Assembly (NCBI GenBank): GCA_934754515.1
Contig: CAKVIG010000005.1
Coordinates: 62,001 to 126,000 of the forward strand
Direction of reading: 5' to 3'
DNA length: 64,000 nt
Origin: an uncultured Candidatus Melainabacteria bacterium
GTDB taxonomy: Bacteria; Cyanobacteriota; Vampirovibrionia; Gastranaerophilales; Gastranaerophilaceae
Shown here: positions 8,124-16,892 of the stretch, piece by piece
Layout: every line of letters starts with the position of its first letter
How positions within the stretch are numbered: position 1 is the first letter of the stretch
Translations under genes and position numbers: made by a program
Notes under the pieces: model-generated
Told to the model about the DNA's origin: nothing
Seen by the model: the letters and a program-made list of their open reading frames with translations, nothing else
The model's database searches: none

Positions 8124-8230
8124 ACTTTGGAATTGCCACTAAAATCTTGCAATTTTCTTGAAATGACATTAAGTCTGCAGTTTTATTCATTTTGCAATCT
8201 GCGACTTGACAAGTATTGTATAATTAAAAT

Positions 8231-9712
8231 ATGAAAGGAAAGAGATTTTTAGCCCTAACTTGCGTTTTTCTAATCGCAGGTTGCAACATAGCCTTTGCTC
8301 ATGCAGATGATGAATTATTCAAAACCGTTATTATAAAAGACGGAACCGAATTGTCTGTGCTTGATTGTGTTGCAACGGCATTTCACAACAGTCCCAAAAT
8401 TAAACGTAAAAAATATTATTTGGATATAGCAAAAAGTAACGTTGGAATCGCAAAATCTCAATATTTTCCGGTAATCGGAGCGGGTGTCGGTTTCCATAAC
8501 GAAAACAATTCTAATAGTATTTATTATAATAATCACTATAGAGAACTCCCAAATGTTGGAGTTTCCGTAAACAAAATGGTTTGGGATTTTGGTAGAACAA
8601 CCGCTAATATTCGTATGGAAGAATTCTACAAACTTGGCGCAGAATATGAGTTTATGGACAGTTTATGTTCAACTCTTTTTGACGTAAAAGAAAAATACTA
8701 CAAACTTTTGAAGGCTCAAGCTCTGCTAAAGATTGCAGAAAATAATGTTGAAATAAATAAAAGTATTATCAAATATACAAATAGAAATCCTGATTTAATC
8801 ACAGCAAAAATGAATTTGAATGAAGCAGAAGTTGCGCTTTTGGAAGCTAAAAACAATTATTTAAATGCAAAAGTGGATTTAAATAATGCAATGTACTTAG
8901 ATTCTCAACCTGATTACAAAATAAAGAATACAAAAACTTTTAATTTTGATGATGATTACGCATTAAATACAAAAAAAGAACCGCAAGGTTTTGAAGAATA
9001 TAAATTCAAATTTTCAAGAGAAAAAGCTGTTCAAATGGCTTATGATAACAGCCCCGATTTGCAAGTCTTAATCGCTACCAAAAATGCGATGGAACAATCT
9101 TTGATTTACATTAAAAGAACCTATTTTCCTGAACTTTCCGCAAATGCAGGCTATGGCTTCAACAATACAAATCAAGCATCAAACAACAGCTTTCAAGTCG
9201 GTGTCAATCTGAATTCGTCCGTAAATTTGATGGAATTGAAGCACTCTATTAAAGGTGCAGATGCGCAAGTTAAACTCGCAGATAATGAAATTACATTGTT
9301 TAAAAAAGATTTATATTTTGAAGTAAAAAGAGCGTTTAATAATTATGACAAAGCCGAGCGTGCAATTCCAACTACACAAGTTCGAGCAAAACAAGCTTTA
9401 GATTTTTATCCTATGGCTGAAAATTTGTATAAAACAGGCGGACTGGATTATACAGCTTTACAAGATGCCAGAAAGGATTATATTGACGGAATTTCTGATT
9501 ATATAGAAAGTTTGTATGATTATAACATCGCGCTTATTCAGGTTGAAATGGCAATGCACTACCATCTTGTCGATATTCACCACAAAACGGAACACGCAAT
9601 GTGCTACCATTCAGAAGAATTGATTAATCATTTGAATGAAGTTTTGGGTTGCGACGAAAAAGAAGTAAAAAAATTCAGGCGCAAAAAAGTTAATATTGAC
9701 GAAGATTTATAA
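8231..9712 (+). CDS. TolC-family outer membrane efflux protein
   Basis: Outer-membrane channel of the TolC/OEP superfamily, 493 residues. Two similar halves each carry strand and long-helix patterns: KSQYFPVIGAGVGFHN in the first and KRTYFPELSANAGYGFNN in the second. The N-terminus is an export signal; it contains IAGC, a possible lipobox, but also an AFA-H type I cleavage pattern. A consensus TATAAT at 8219-8224 lies exactly 6 nt before the ATG with no Shine-Dalgarno, so the mRNA looks leaderless. No pump or adaptor gene is adjacent, so the substrate is unknown. Confidence 0.88.
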   Translation: MKGKRFLALTCVFLIAGCNIAFAHADDELFKTVIIKDGTELSVLDCVATAFHNSPKIKRKKYYLDIAKSNVGIAKSQYFPVIGAGVGFHNENNSNSIYYNNHYRELPNVGVSVNKMVWDFGRTTANIRMEEFYKLGAEYEFMDSLCSTLFDVKEKYYKLLKAQALLKIAENNVEINKSIIKYTNRNPDLITAKMNLNEAEVALLEAKNNYLNAKVDLNNAMYLDSQPDYKIKNTKTFNFDDDYALNTKKEPQGFEEYKFKFSREKAVQMAYDNSPDLQVLIATKNAMEQSLIYIKRTYFPELSANAGYGFNNTNQASNNSFQVGVNLNSSVNLMELKHSIKGADAQVKLADNEITLFKKDLYFEVKRAFNNYDKAERAIPTTQVRAKQALDFYPMAENLYKTGGLDYTALQDARKDYIDGISDYIESLYDYNIALIQVEMAMHYHLVDIHHKTEHAMCYHSEELINHLNEVLGCDEKEVKKFRRKKVNIDEDL

Positions 9713-9715
9713 AAT

Positions 9716-10684
9716 CTATTCTGAAATTTTTATATAAGCCTTAAAAATCTTATTAGACACAGTATCGTCAAACGCTTGTTGAATTTTATCAAGCGGATAA
9801 ACTGTTGTAAGATTTTTCACATTGACTTTACCCGAAGTTAAAAGTGTATATGAATCTTTCAAGTCCGCAGGTGATGGTGAATAACTTCCCATTACGGTTA
9901 ATTCTTTGTAATAAATTTCGTTATTAGGATAACCGTTGCTCAAAGGTGTACTTGAAAATACAAGGATTTTTCCACCCATTCGAACAGCTTTAAATGCTGT
10001 ATCTATTGCTTTATCTGCGCCTGACGTCATAAATACCGCGTCAACTTCACCATTAAAATCGAATGGTTCAATTCCCATTTTTTTAGCAAGTTCAATTCTT
10101 TCAGGAATCAAATCACATCCGTAAACTTTATACCCCATAGCTTTTAAGCCCTCTCCCATCAGCAAACCGATAGAGCCAAGACCTACGACAAGCGCGGTAT
10201 CGCCTTCTTGAAGATTACAACGTTTAATTGCACGCACACAACAGCCTAAAGGTTCATAAAAAGAAATTTCTTCATTGGACATATTGTCAGGAACAATATA
10301 AGCAACATTTTGGAGATGTTCTTCCGAAACATAAACAAGTTCACTAAAACCTCCGGGGAAAATATTTGTTTTCTTAAAGTGTTCACACATTGAAACATTT
10401 CCATGTTTACAATAATTACATTCTCCACAAGGTATATGGTGAGAAGTTACAATTTTATCGCCAATTTTAAAAGTTGTAGAAGAATTTATATCTACTATTT
10501 GCGCAACAATTTCATGACCTAAAACAGCACCATCATGAACAATTTTATGCTTAAATTTTACAATATCCGAGCCACAAAGTCCGCAGCCTAAAACCTTTAC
10601 AATTGCACCCTTGCGACCGTTTAAACGTTCATCATTCATTTCTTTTACAACAATTTTATCTTGATATACTTGTGCTGTTTTCAT
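9716..10684 (-). CDS. zinc-dependent medium-chain alcohol/polyol dehydrogenase
   Basis: NAD(P)-dependent dehydrogenase of the MDR superfamily, 322 residues. Seen: CGLCGSD (catalytic zinc Cys), GHEIVA, the structural-zinc cysteines CGECNYCKHGNVSMC, and a Rossmann segment ALVVGLGSIGLLMG. I use the ATG at 10684, which has GAGGAGAAAG just upstream; a longer in-frame reading to 10867 would add an unrelated hydrophobic leader and run into the glt promoter. The substrate cannot be told; threonine-, sorbitol- or galactitol-type dehydrogenases are alternatives. Confidence 0.88.
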   Translation of the reverse strand: MKTAQVYQDKIVVKEMNDERLNGRKGAIVKVLGCGLCGSDIVKFKHKIVHDGAVLGHEIVAQIVDINSSTTFKIGDKIVTSHHIPCGECNYCKHGNVSMCEHFKKTNIFPGGFSELVYVSEEHLQNVAYIVPDNMSNEEISFYEPLGCCVRAIKRCNLQEGDTALVVGLGSIGLLMGEGLKAMGYKVYGCDLIPERIELAKKMGIEPFDFNGEVDAVFMTSGADKAIDTAFKAVRMGGKILVFSSTPLSNGYPNNEIYYKELTVMGSYSPSPADLKDSYTLLTSGKVNVKNLTTVYPLDKIQQAFDDTVSNKIFKAYIKISE

Positions 10685-10748
10685 AACTTTCTCCTCTTTA
10701 TTGATTATAAAACAAAGATAATAATTAGTTGAAGATTTGGTTAAAAGC

Positions 10749-10777
10749 TTGACGCTGATTAAAAAAAACGGTAAAAT
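10749..10777 (+). promoter_or_regulatory. promoter of the glutamate synthase genes
   Basis: TTGACG (10749-10754), 17 nt, TAAAAT (10772-10777), a good housekeeping promoter 35 nt before the first glutamate synthase gene. AAAGGGGA at 10793-10800 is the likely but distant Shine-Dalgarno. Confidence 0.6.
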
Positions 10778-10812
10778 CTTAATTATATATTTAAAGGGGA
10801 TTCTGAAATTAA

Positions 10813-11919
10813 ATGTGTAGAATTGGCGCAATAAAATCAAAAAATAAATTACACCCTTCTTTGGCACTAAAGCTTATGCGAAGCCAACAAGAGGGACATG
10901 ACGACTCGGGTTTTGCATTCATTATGCAGGATATGGGCGGACTGTTTGAAAACTACAAGGATTTACCGCTTCTTTCAATGGCTGCAACCGTTGAAGGTAC
11001 CAGACTTGCGGAAGACATTTTGCGAGAAATCGGTTTTTCTCGAGTTATGCAATGGTCACCTAATATTAACAACAAAAAAGGCTTGAAAATTGAAGCGATG
11101 CCAAACTACATATTTGAAGTTGTTCAATATCCTAAGAGTTACAAACATGCAACGAAAGAAGAAAAAGAAGAGTTACTTATTGATACTGCAATAAGACTTA
11201 GAAAAGCTTTGGAACAAGACAATTCCGGCTACATCTATTCTTTCTGGCCTGATACTTTAACTTTAAAAGAAATTGGCAGTCCGCGTGATATCGGAACATA
11301 CTTTGATTTATGGGAAGGTAATAAGGATTTGACTTCCAGCATTATTACCGCACAATGCAGACAAAATACTAACTACGATATTGTGCGCTACGCAGCGCAT
11401 CCGTTTTTCTTAGAAGGTTATACAGGTTTAGTAAACGGTGAAAATACTTTTTACGAAAAAAATAAGTATTATCAACAAAAACTTTACAAAGGTTATATGG
11501 GCTTTGAATCCGATTCACAATGTCTTTTATACACTTTGCATTACATAAATAAAATTCTCGGTTGGCCGCTTCAATACTTTAAACACACAATTACACCTTT
11601 AGAGTACGATGAAATAATTAAACGTGAAGACAAAGAGATTTTGTTAAGAATAAAAGCGTCATTATCACATTTGGAAATTAATGGTCCAAACACGCTTCTT
11701 GCGGTAACTCCAAACAAAGAACTTCTTTGCGTTTGTGATTCCAAAAAGCTTCGCCCTGTTGTAATCGGGCGCGATAAAGATACGGTAATTATGACTTCAG
11801 AAGTTGTCGGAATAAACGATTTAATGCCAAATAGGGATATTTCAAAAGATATTTATCCAAACGAGCATGAAACAATAATAGTTAGAGATGATTTGACGGT
11901 GGAAAGATGGCAGCAGTAA
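10813..11919 (+). CDS. glutamate synthase, glutamine amidotransferase (class II) subunit
   Basis: Releases ammonia from glutamine for glutamate synthesis. It is 368 residues, matching the stand-alone N-terminal domain of GltB found in archaeal-type split glutamate synthases. It starts MCRIGAI, so Cys2 becomes the N-terminal nucleophile after Met removal; this fixes the start despite a 12-nt Shine-Dalgarno spacing. QEGHDDSGFAF is the conserved block that follows. It overlaps the next gene by 13 nt, so the two are coupled. Confidence 0.88.
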   Translation: MCRIGAIKSKNKLHPSLALKLMRSQQEGHDDSGFAFIMQDMGGLFENYKDLPLLSMAATVEGTRLAEDILREIGFSRVMQWSPNINNKKGLKIEAMPNYIFEVVQYPKSYKHATKEEKEELLIDTAIRLRKALEQDNSGYIYSFWPDTLTLKEIGSPRDIGTYFDLWEGNKDLTSSIITAQCRQNTNYDIVRYAAHPFFLEGYTGLVNGENTFYEKNKYYQQKLYKGYMGFESDSQCLLYTLHYINKILGWPLQYFKHTITPLEYDEIIKREDKEILLRIKASLSHLEINGPNTLLAVTPNKELLCVCDSKKLRPVVIGRDKDTVIMTSEVVGINDLMPNRDISKDIYPNEHETIIVRDDLTVERWQQ

Positions 11920-13532
11920 AAATTAACGAACTTCATAAAAGTGATTTACCTTGGATAATTGAGTATGACGAAGAAAAATGTATAGGCTGTGGAAAATGTA
12001 CGGCTGCTTGTTCTTTTAACGCAATTACTCCTGCGGTTGAAACAAGAAAAACAAACTCAATTATGGCAAAATCAAAAGCCGAAAAAGTTTTAGTAATCAA
12101 GCAACGAGTATCTTTAGATAACTATTGCCACGGCTGTGGAATGTGTGCGAATGTTTGCCCAAACGGTGCAATAAAAGCAGTTCGCAACAAAGACGACAAA
12201 TATTCGGTAGCCTATAGGGCACAAAAAGCAGACTCGTTTAAAAAAGGCGGACGTTCCAACTTAAATACAGAAGGTCGAACTTTAGACAAAATCAAAATTG
12301 GCAGAATTTCTCAAATGACCGACCCATCTTTGGACGCTCAAAGACACACATTTGAGCTCAAAACTCCGTTCGGACGAGTTTTAAAAGCTGACAAATTGAA
12401 TTTTGACGTTAAAGACGGAAAAATTATTGAAACAGCTCCGCTTCCACCTAACAGATGGATTTATCCGATAATTTTCGGTGATATGTCTATTGGCGCAGTT
12501 TCTTGGCGTATGTGGGAAGCTATGGCAATTGCAACAGCTTACTTAAATGAAGTTATGGGGATTCCAATCCGTATGTGTACGGGAGAAGGCGGAATTCCGA
12601 CTAAGCTTCTGAAATCAAGATACGTAAAATACATGATTTTGCAAATCGCATCAGGCCACTTCGGTTGGAACAGAATTATCAAGTCTTTACCTGAAATGAC
12701 AGAAGACCCTGCCGGTATTTTAATCAAAATAGGTCAAGGTGCAAAACCGGGAGATGGCGGACTTTTGCTTGCGAGCAAAGTCGCAAAATATGTTCAAGAA
12801 ATCAGGGGTGTTCCAAAAGCAGATTTGCTTTCACCGCCTACACATCAAGGCTTGTATTCAATAGAAGAAAGCGTTCAAAAGATGTTTTTGTCTATGAATG
12901 CGGCGTTTAACTTTAAAGTACCTGTTGCAATTAAAGTAGCAGCGTCTGTTACGAGTGTTTCTGTTTATAACAACTTGCTTCGTGACCCATATAACATCGT
13001 TGGCGGCTTTTTCCTTGACGGTTTAGCAGCCGGAACGGGTGCTGCACACGAGATTTCTCTAAACCATACAGGACATCCGATAACATCAAAATTAAGAGAT
13101 TGTTATTTAGCAGCTGTTCATCAAGGCAGACAAGGTGAAATTCCACTGTTTGCCGGTGGTGGATTAGGGCAAACAGGAAGTTTCGCTGCGGACGCATTTA
13201 AACTTATTTGCCTTGGTGCAAACGGAGTATTTACGGGCAGAATGCTTATGGAAATTGCAGGGTGTGTCGGTAACGATACAGGAAAATGCAACGCTTGCAA
13301 CACAGGACTTTGTCCTGCTGGGATTGCAGCACAACAAGAATGCTTGGTTAAAAGGCTGGACGTTGATAAAGTTGCTCAAAATCTTGTTAATTACATCCTA
13401 GCGACAGATATCGAACTTAAAAAGCTTATGGCGCCTGTCGGCTGTTCAACTTTGCCTGTCGGACGTTCTGATGCGTTGATTACAGTAGATAAGCACATTT
13501 CGAGAAGGTTGGATATTCAGTATAGTTGTTAA
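11907..13532 (+). CDS. glutamate synthase, FMN/Fe-S catalytic subunit with N-terminal ferredoxin domain
   Basis: Adds ammonia to 2-oxoglutarate on an FMN barrel. It has 541 residues. Two [4Fe-4S] motifs are at the N-terminus (CIGCGKCTAAC and CHGCGMCANVC). The FMN-binding barrel spans about residues 160-480, with EGGIPTK, GQGAKPGDGG and FAGGGLGQTG. The Cys set for the second cluster follows (CNACNTGLCPAG). It is the archaeal-type GltB2 with its own electron-input domain. No NADPH-oxidising GltD is nearby, so reduced ferredoxin may be the electron donor (inference). Confidence 0.9.
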   Translation: MAAVKINELHKSDLPWIIEYDEEKCIGCGKCTAACSFNAITPAVETRKTNSIMAKSKAEKVLVIKQRVSLDNYCHGCGMCANVCPNGAIKAVRNKDDKYSVAYRAQKADSFKKGGRSNLNTEGRTLDKIKIGRISQMTDPSLDAQRHTFELKTPFGRVLKADKLNFDVKDGKIIETAPLPPNRWIYPIIFGDMSIGAVSWRMWEAMAIATAYLNEVMGIPIRMCTGEGGIPTKLLKSRYVKYMILQIASGHFGWNRIIKSLPEMTEDPAGILIKIGQGAKPGDGGLLLASKVAKYVQEIRGVPKADLLSPPTHQGLYSIEESVQKMFLSMNAAFNFKVPVAIKVAASVTSVSVYNNLLRDPYNIVGGFFLDGLAAGTGAAHEISLNHTGHPITSKLRDCYLAAVHQGRQGEIPLFAGGGLGQTGSFAADAFKLICLGANGVFTGRMLMEIAGCVGNDTGKCNACNTGLCPAGIAAQQECLVKRLDVDKVAQNLVNYILATDIELKKLMAPVGCSTLPVGRSDALITVDKHISRRLDIQYSC

Positions 13533-13570
13533 AAAAAGGAAATAATGGAATAAGAGGTTATAGAAAAATT

Positions 13571-13592
13571 GTAGGGTGCAATTTTTTGCACC
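13571..13592 (+). repeat. REP-like palindrome (GTAGG + GGTGCAA stem)
   Basis: Same 22-nt unit as 770-791 (opposite strand) and 60187-60208. It is the first part of a repeat island between the second and third glutamate synthase genes. Confidence 0.65.
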
Positions 13593-13602
13593 AAATAAAT
13601 AA

Positions 13603-13640
13603 CTTTCAACTTTCCACTGTCAACTTTCCACTCATTACAA
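13603..13640. repeat. CAACTTTC-type simple tract
   Basis: Degenerate array of AACTTTCAACTTTCCACTG-like words. It follows the REP unit exactly as in the island at 60187-60232. Confidence 0.5.
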
Positions 13641-13655
13641 AACACTGAGGAATAA

Positions 13656-13728
13656 ACCCCTCACCCGCATTCGTAAGGCTCGTAGAACTCGCCAACGACG
13701 GCTCCCTCTCCCTCAAGGGGCGAGGGGA
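13656..13728. mobile_element. MITE-like repeat II, full copy
   Basis: A 73-bp unit: CCCCTCACCCGCATTCG, an inner CTCG..CGACG segment, then CTCCCTCTCC and GGGGCGAGGGG. It is nearly identical to 60276-60347. The ends are inverted (CCCCTCRCC/GGGCGAGGGG). It stops about 25 nt before the next gene's start, between genes of one pathway, so the operon tolerated the insertion. Confidence 0.65.
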
Positions 13729-13752
13729 AAAGAGAAAAAAGAAGGAAACAAA

Positions 13753-14805
13753 ATGACAATTTGCAAAATAAAATCACTAAAAAATAACACAAGAATGTCA
13801 ACACAAGAACTTCTTCAAACAATTTACAAAAAAATCGAAGAAGGTGTTTGTGAGTTTGAAATCGAAGCTTGTGGACAACACGATATCGGTGGAGGTTGCA
13901 GACATTCCGTAAACAACAATCTTACTTTCCACATAACCAACCCCGGTCAAAGAGTCGGTGCAATGGGAATGGACGGAACCAAAATCGTAGTTGAAGGTTC
14001 TGCTCCAGCAGATATTGGCTGGTTGAATTCAGGTGCAGAAATTGTTGTTAAAGGTGATGGTGGAGATACAGCTGCACATTGTGCTGCCGGTGGCAAAATC
14101 TACGTAGGCGGTCGAGTTGGAACACGTTCCGGCGCATTGATGAAACACGATCCGAAATTTGAACCACCACAATTTTGGGTATTAAAAAACACAGGTTCTT
14201 TTAGTTTCGAATTTATGGGTGGCGGAATTGCCGTAATTTGCGGTTATGACTGCGAAAATTTACCGTCAATTTTAGGTAACCGTTCTTGTGTCGGCATGGT
14301 TGGCGGAACCGTTTATGTTCGCGGGAAAGTCGAAGGTTTGGCAAAATGTGTTGAAATTACTAAACTTGATAAATTTGACAAAGATTTTCTAAAATCCGGC
14401 ATGGAAGATTTTTTGAACGCCATAGAACAACCGGAATTAAAAGACGAACTTCTTGATTTTTCTAATTGGTCAAAAATTGTTCCGCTTCCAAAAGAATTAA
14501 AAGAAAAGAAAATTTCAGTAAAAGAGTTTAAAGATGCAGAATGGTTCAAAGAAGGATTGTTCGGAGATTTAGTAGAAGACGATGGAGAAGTTTTCGGCTT
14601 AGCAGAAAGCGCAAACGCAAGATTAAGAACGCCCGTTTGGAACTCTGAAAAATGCGTTGGGTGTGATTTGTGTATAAATAATTGTCCGCAAAAAGCAATT
14701 ATTAAAAATGATAAAACGTACATTGCACAAGATAATAAATGTATTGGCTGCGGGATATGTTCAGGCGTTTGCCCTCGTCAAGCTTGGGAAATGATAAAAG
14801 CTTAA
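13753..14805 (+). CDS. glutamate synthase, GXGXG-domain subunit with C-terminal ferredoxin domain
   Basis: Third part of the split glutamate synthase. It has 350 residues, and about 1-240 form the right-handed GXGXG beta-helix (PGQRVGAMGMDGTKI, GAEIVVKGDGGDT, GTVYVRGKVEG). Two [4Fe-4S] motifs close the protein (CVGCDLCINNC and CIGCGICSGVC). GAAGGA precedes the ATG. Having ferredoxin domains on both this and the FMN subunit is a notable arrangement. A 220-nt repeat-filled gap separates it from the previous gene. Confidence 0.88.
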   Translation: MTICKIKSLKNNTRMSTQELLQTIYKKIEEGVCEFEIEACGQHDIGGGCRHSVNNNLTFHITNPGQRVGAMGMDGTKIVVEGSAPADIGWLNSGAEIVVKGDGGDTAAHCAAGGKIYVGGRVGTRSGALMKHDPKFEPPQFWVLKNTGSFSFEFMGGGIAVICGYDCENLPSILGNRSCVGMVGGTVYVRGKVEGLAKCVEITKLDKFDKDFLKSGMEDFLNAIEQPELKDELLDFSNWSKIVPLPKELKEKKISVKEFKDAEWFKEGLFGDLVEDDGEVFGLAESANARLRTPVWNSEKCVGCDLCINNCPQKAIIKNDKTYIAQDNKCIGCGICSGVCPRQAWEMIKA

Positions 14806-14821
14806 AAATATATTTAAAATA

Positions 14822-14860
14822 AAAATGGCGTTTTGTTAATAACAAAACGCCATTTTTTGT
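14822..14860 (+). terminator. bidirectional intrinsic terminator
   Basis: Perfect 16-bp stem (AAAATGGCGTTTTGTT/AACAAAACGCCATTTT) with a 4-nt loop and T runs on both strands. It serves the glutamate synthase genes and the convergent transporter gene. Confidence 0.9.
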
Positions 14861-14875
14861 TCAATAATACTCAAA

Positions 14876-16201
14876 CTAGGTTAAAAATCTTAACCAAATA
14901 TAAACAGTACTCATGATTAATGATGTGAATGTTACCAACACACCATATTTTAAGAAGTACATAAATTTAATCGGATGTCCTGTTGAAGCAGCTGTTTCTG
15001 AAACGATAACGTTTGCAGCTGCACCGATAATTGTCATGTTTCCACCTAAGCAAGCACCTAAAGATAAGCACCACCATAGTGGGAATGTGTAATCGCCACC
15101 CATAACTTTTTGAACTTCAACCAACAATGGTGACATTGTAGCTGTGTAAGGAATATTATCAATGATACCTGATAAAATACCTGAAGCCCAAAGAATAATC
15201 ATTGCAGTCGCTTTTTGTGAACCATGAGTTACATTAAGCAACCATTCAGACATTAATTTGATACCGCCTGCGTGTTCCAAACCACCAATAATTATGAATA
15301 AACCAATAAAGAAGAAGATTGTATTCCATTCAACTTCATTAAAGATTTTTTGCGGTTTTTCAAATAATAACAAGAATGCTGCACCGGCCATAGCAGTTAC
15401 ACAAGTTTGAATGTGTGTAATATCGTGTAACATAAAGCCGATAATTACAAGTAATAATACTACGCCTGAGCGAATCATCAATGCTTTGTCAGTAATAGTT
15501 TTTGAATTATCTAACTTAGCAACTTTGTCCATTTTCTCTTGAGAAGCAACAAGTTGTTTTCTGAAAATGAATGCCAAAATTCCAACATTTACAATCAAGA
15601 TTGCAAGTACAATGCCTGTCAATTCTTTTATGAATGCCATAAATGAAAGACCGGCTGCGCTGCCGATAATAATATTTGGCGGATCACCGATTAAGGTAGC
15701 TGTACCACCAATGTTTGATGCTAAAATTTCTGTAATTAAAAATGGAATTGGGTTGATATCCAATTCTTTTGCAATAACAAAAGTTACAGGCATAATCAAA
15801 ATAACTGTTGTAACGTTATCCAAGAATGCTGAAACGATTGCAGTAAAGAATGCTAAAGATACCAAAATAAGTTTTGGTTTTCCTTTTGTCATCTTCAACA
15901 TTTCGTTTGCAATCCAGTTGAACATACCACTTCTTGTTGCAATTGATACAATAATCATCATTGAAACAAGCAAGAAAATTACGTTAAAATCAACAAAGTT
16001 AATAAAGTAACCTAAGTCAAATTCTCCGTTTACTAACTTGTCTTGACCCAAAAGTCCTAAAATCAAAGTCAAAGCTGCGCCTAAAAGAGCAACCGTAACT
16101 TTAGGTATTTTTTCTGTCGCAATAAACACATAAGCGACCAGAAGTATAGCTGCTGATACAGGAATCGCGTGCGAATGTATCAAGCTCATTAAACCTTCCA
16201 T
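14876..16201 (-). CDS. ArsB/NhaD-family ion transporter
   Basis: Inner-membrane secondary transporter of the ion-transporter superfamily (ArsB, NhaD, CitM), 441 residues with about 11-12 hydrophobic segments. The conserved re-entrant motif ASNIGGTATLIGDPPNI and its second-half counterpart ACLGGNMTIIGAAANVI are both present. NhaD Na+/H+ antiport or arsenite/anion transport are both possible; no ars genes are nearby. AAGGAGG five bases before the ATG fixes the start. It ends against the shared terminator. Confidence 0.85.
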   Translation of the reverse strand: MEGLMSLIHSHAIPVSAAILLVAYVFIATEKIPKVTVALLGAALTLILGLLGQDKLVNGEFDLGYFINFVDFNVIFLLVSMMIIVSIATRSGMFNWIANEMLKMTKGKPKLILVSLAFFTAIVSAFLDNVTTVILIMPVTFVIAKELDINPIPFLITEILASNIGGTATLIGDPPNIIIGSAAGLSFMAFIKELTGIVLAILIVNVGILAFIFRKQLVASQEKMDKVAKLDNSKTITDKALMIRSGVVLLLVIIGFMLHDITHIQTCVTAMAGAAFLLLFEKPQKIFNEVEWNTIFFFIGLFIIIGGLEHAGGIKLMSEWLLNVTHGSQKATAMIILWASGILSGIIDNIPYTATMSPLLVEVQKVMGGDYTFPLWWCLSLGACLGGNMTIIGAAANVIVSETAASTGHPIKFMYFLKYGVLVTFTSLIMSTVYIWLRFLT

Positions 16202-16265
16202 CTTTCCTCCTTATATCTCGTACTTCTCTATCATAAAATAAACATGAGGCTTTTCGGGTAAATAA

Positions 16266-16352
16266 TTGTAACAATTTAAAATTAAACATTAAGTTTTGTA
16301 ACAATATATAAGGTATAGCGCAATTCTTGAAAAGAAATATACTTTATATATA
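16266..16352 (+). promoter_or_regulatory. shared promoter-like motif, copy 3, with two TTGTAACA boxes
   Basis: GCAATTCT (16320-16327), 10 nt, TATACTTTATATATA (16338-16352). TTGTAACA words are at 16266 and 16296. Unlike the other copies no protein gene follows; the candidate small RNA does. Confidence 0.65.
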
Positions 16353-16356
16353 TGTA

Positions 16357-16505
16357 AGTCGAAAACAAAAAAGAAAATCGACAAACATTAAATAAACACG
16401 AAACACATAACACAAACCTTTCATACAACCTACACACTAACCTTCTACACATGAGGAATTATTAAACAAGATTCCAAACCCTTCATTTTTGAAGGGTTTT
16501 TCTTT
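16357..16505 (+). ncRNA. candidate small regulatory RNA
   Basis: About 150 nt between two minus-strand genes, with its own promoter-like motif and terminator and no usable ORF. The 5' end can fold as GTCGA/TCGAC (16357-16381). The middle is A/C-rich and almost free of G, so it should be single-stranded. It holds three AACCT words at 16415, 16427 and 16439, exactly 12 nt apart. The end is a strong hairpin, AAACCCTTC/GAAGGGTTT, followed by Ts. A short reading frame (ATGAGGAATTATTAA) is too small to matter. CCU-rich loops suggest pairing with Shine-Dalgarno regions; this is inference. Confidence 0.6.
16476..16505 (+). terminator. intrinsic terminator of the candidate small RNA
   Basis: A 9-bp stem AAACCCTTC/GAAGGGTTT with a 5-6 nt loop and a TTTTTCTTTTT tail. 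It points on the plus strand, where no protein gene exists upstream; that is the main evidence for a transcript here. Confidence 0.85.
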
Positions 16506-16523
16506 TTGTGCAGGCTGTTTTTA

Positions 16524-16892
16524 TTAAAAGAACAACTTATTTCCAAACAAAACCAGTCCGACAAACACGCTAATAAAAGATGCGAACATTACAGCACCTG
16601 CGGAAATATCCTTTGCCATCCCGACCATTCTTGAATACTTGTTGTGATAAATTGAATCAAGCGTAAATTCAATCGCTGTATTAAGCATTTCTGCCACAAT
16701 CACAAGCCCGATTACGAATAGAAGCAAGCAGAATTCTATAGCAGAGAATTTAAGAAACAACGCCATAAATACGACAAACGTAGCGATTGCAACATGAATT
16801 CTTATATTCATTTCGCTTTTCAATACAAGTCGAAATCCTTTTCTTGCATTCTTAAACGTATTATTAAATCCTTGTGCTTTAAATTTTGTCAT
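16524..16892 (-). CDS. dgkA: diacylglycerol/undecaprenol kinase
   Basis: Small integral membrane kinase of 122 residues phosphorylating diacylglycerol or, as in Gram-positives, undecaprenol. Three hydrophobic helices are visible. The signature VAEMLNTAIEFTLDSI carries the catalytic Glu and the metal-binding Asn/Glu. The ATG at 16892 overlaps the end of ybeY; a TTG six bases earlier is an alternative. The gene order matches the dgkA-ybeY-pgpH block of Bacillus. Confidence 0.92.
   Translation of the reverse strand: MTKFKAQGFNNTFKNARKGFRLVLKSEMNIRIHVAIATFVVFMALFLKFSAIEFCLLLFVIGLVIVAEMLNTAIEFTLDSIYHNKYSRMVGMAKDISAGAVMFASFISVFVGLVLFGNKLFF

Noticed and set aside
8231..8290. Calling the TolC-like protein a lipoprotein
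   Set aside because: IAGC could be a lipobox, but an AFA-H type I cleavage pattern follows within a few residues; the sequence alone does not decide.
10685..10867. Longer start for the zinc alcohol dehydrogenase
   Set aside because: The added residues are hydrophobic and not part of the family; the ATG at 10684 has a strong GAGGAG, and the longer version would run across the divergent glutamate synthase promoter.
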